From Dehalococcoidia bacterium (GTDB lineage Bacteria; Chloroflexota; Dehalococcoidia; Dehalococcoidales; JAUWZL01): DNA of 6,669 nt. The notes below the pieces were generated by a model, which was given only the letters and a program-made list of their open reading frames with translations, did not search any database and was not told the origin of the DNA. Position numbers and translations under genes: made by a program. This document shows positions 5,844-6,669 of the stretch, piece after piece (the stretch's first letter is position 1; the number at the start of each line of letters is the position of its first letter). Location: NCBI GenBank assembly GCA_030615305.1, contig JAUWZL010000039.1, forward strand, positions 1-6,669, in the 5' to 3' direction.

Positions 5844-6068
5844 ATGCGTAGATGGCAGGCAGCCCTGAATGTGCTCGGTGTTGGCTGGTTTGTTGGGCTA
5901 TCTATCCTGTTAGGGGTGCTTTGTGGTTTATGGCTAGATGGTAAGCTCGGTACTGAGCCTATTTTTGTTCTGGTTGGTCTATTTCTTGGATTAATTATTG
6001 CTGGTTTTGGTGTTTATCGCATGCTTCTGCCTCTCTTTAGAAACAAAGAGAATAAGGAGGACAGTTAG
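5844..6068 (+). CDS. atpZ: AtpZ/AtpI-family ATP synthase accessory membrane protein
   Basis: A 74-residue membrane protein with two hydrophobic helices (about 7-30 and 38-60) and a charged C-terminal tail. The family signature is clear: GLWLDGKLGTEPIF (28-41) followed by LVGLFLGLIIAG (43-54), as in the small AtpZ proteins encoded first in many F-type ATP synthase operons. AtpZ and AtpI proteins are linked to assembly of the c-ring or to cation supply; which applies here cannot be read from sequence. The short two-helix form suits AtpZ rather than the longer four-helix AtpI. The ATG at 5844 is chosen for its GGAGG and because the ten extra codons of the longer frame overlap the -10 box. Its stop TAG shares the G with the GTG start of atpB, and its last codons contain the atpB Shine-Dalgarno, so the two are translationally coupled. 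Confidence 0.85.
   Translation: MRRWQAALNVLGVGWFVGLSILLGVLCGLWLDGKLGTEPIFVLVGLFLGLIIAGFGVYRMLLPLFRNKENKEDS
6054..6061 (+). promoter_or_regulatory. Shine-Dalgarno of atpB, embedded in the atpZ coding end
   Basis: AAGGAGGA, a near-perfect anti-16S match, lies 6 bases before the GTG at 6068 and inside the last codons of atpZ (K-E-D). It supports GTG as the atpB start despite the weaker start codon. Confidence 0.85.
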
Positions 6069-6669
6069 TGCCTAAGCGGCGAGGCTGCCTGGGCTGTTCT
6101 TTCCCGGTGCTAATCGGGATTATAGTTGTCTTGCTTGTTCTACTTATAGTTGGTTTTGCTGCTGGTCCTATTGGTAAAAGCATGTTTGGTGACTTGTTCC
6201 CAAGCTGGCTTAGTATCGATACCCCAGAACTTCACCTGCCGGCTTCACCAGTATTTCACATATTTGGCTTTCCGATTACTAATAGTATCATTGCTGCCTG
6301 GATTACGATTATTTTTCTGGTGGGGTTTTCTTATGCCGTTACCCGCCGCATGAAGCTGATACCGGGTAGGTTACAGGCTGCCTTTGAATTTTTACTTGGC
6401 TGGCTCTATGACCTCTGTTGCAGCGTTGCCGGCGAGGGAAAAGGGCGGAAGTTCTTCCCCGTGGTAGCCACCATCTTTCTCTTCGTCGGTTTTAATGCCT
6501 GGCTGGCACTGCTGCCTGGCTTTGGCTCAATAACGGTGCATACTGTTGAGGGTGAGGTGCATTTACTCCGCCCAGCTAATACCGATATTAATATGCCCCT
6601 GGCTATAGCTTTGTCTTCCGTCTTTTTTGTTCAATACTTCGGGCTAAGGTCGCTTGGTCGTCGTTATGT
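6068..6669 (+). CDS. atpB: F-type ATP synthase subunit a, N-terminal 200 codons (runs off the right edge)
   Basis: Subunit a forms the proton half-channels against the c-ring in the membrane F0 sector. My translation from GTG 6068 shows a Cys-containing basic N-terminus (RRGCLGCS), a first hydrophobic helix (about 12-34), the family motif FHIFGFPITNSIIAAWIT (63-80) opening the next helix (to about 91), the segment FFPVVATIFLFVGFNAW and LALLPGF (129-152) corresponding to the conserved N-x5-LLPG region, and PANTDINMPLAIALSS (169-184) opening the following helix. The essential arginine and the C-terminal helices lie beyond the window, so activity cannot be judged. No stop occurs in the 200 codons seen. 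The GTG overlaps the atpZ stop by one base and has a very strong Shine-Dalgarno. The remaining atp genes are expected downstream but not seen. Confidence 0.93.
   Translation, partial: MPKRRGCLGCSFPVLIGIIVVLLVLLIVGFAAGPIGKSMFGDLFPSWLSIDTPELHLPASPVFHIFGFPITNSIIAAWITIIFLVGFSYAVTRRMKLIPGRLQAAFEFLLGWLYDLCCSVAGEGKGRKFFPVVATIFLFVGFNAWLALLPGFGSITVHTVEGEVHLLRPANTDINMPLAIALSSVFFVQYFGLRSLGRRY

Noticed and set aside
6150..6353. Plus-strand 67-codon hydrophobic frame
   Set aside because: Out of frame within atpB; its hydrophobicity comes from T-rich codons for the membrane helices of subunit a.
1..6669. A previously undescribed defence or mobile system
   Set aside because: Apart from the small zinc-ribbon protein every gene belongs to a known housekeeping family, and no transposase, recombinase, toxin-antitoxin pair or array is visible.

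Overview
The window reads as chromosomal housekeeping DNA from an uncultured Chloroflexota bacterium, most likely class Dehalococcoidia. The organism call is an inference. It rests on the gene neighbourhood (phosphoenolpyruvate synthase, dGTPase-like protein and DnaG primase on one strand, next to a divergent ATP synthase operon), which matches my recollection of Dehalococcoides-type genomes, and on the style of the proteins. No rRNA or other marker is present to prove it.

Layout. The left three quarters lie on the minus strand. In transcription order they hold ppsA (2629-4884), dgt (1568-2629, sharing one base with ppsA in a TGATG junction), a small AT-rich gene for a double zinc-ribbon protein of unknown role (1176-1499, with its own promoter), a compound palindromic repeat (1094-1170), and the first 359 codons of dnaG (running off the left edge). 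The right quarter lies on the plus strand: a DUF151 bifunctional-nuclease family gene (5037-5615), an intrinsic terminator (5641-5685), then the start of the F-type ATP synthase operon with atpZ (5844-6068) and atpB (6068 to the edge, partial), which overlap by one base. ppsA and the DUF151 gene diverge from a region of about 150 bp that carries a promoter for each.

How the genes work together. ppsA makes PEP from pyruvate and ATP, a gluconeogenic entry point. dgt is expected to trim dNTP pools, and dnaG primes replication. A shared ppsA-dgt transcript is supported by the overlap; continuation into dnaG is possible but interrupted by the zinc-ribbon gene and the repeat. AtpZ and AtpB are membrane parts of, or accessory to, the F0 proton channel.

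What stands out. In three genes (zinc-ribbon, DUF151, atpZ) the longest possible reading frame begins inside a recognisable sigma-70 promoter, so the longest-ORF start is almost certainly wrong. Two of the corrected starts have a strong Shine-Dalgarno; the third predicts a leaderless or nearly leaderless mRNA. The zinc-ribbon gene and its adjoining palindromes look like an insertion between dgt and dnaG. I see no defence system, CRISPR array, transposase, tRNA or rRNA, and no strong evidence for a wholly new system.
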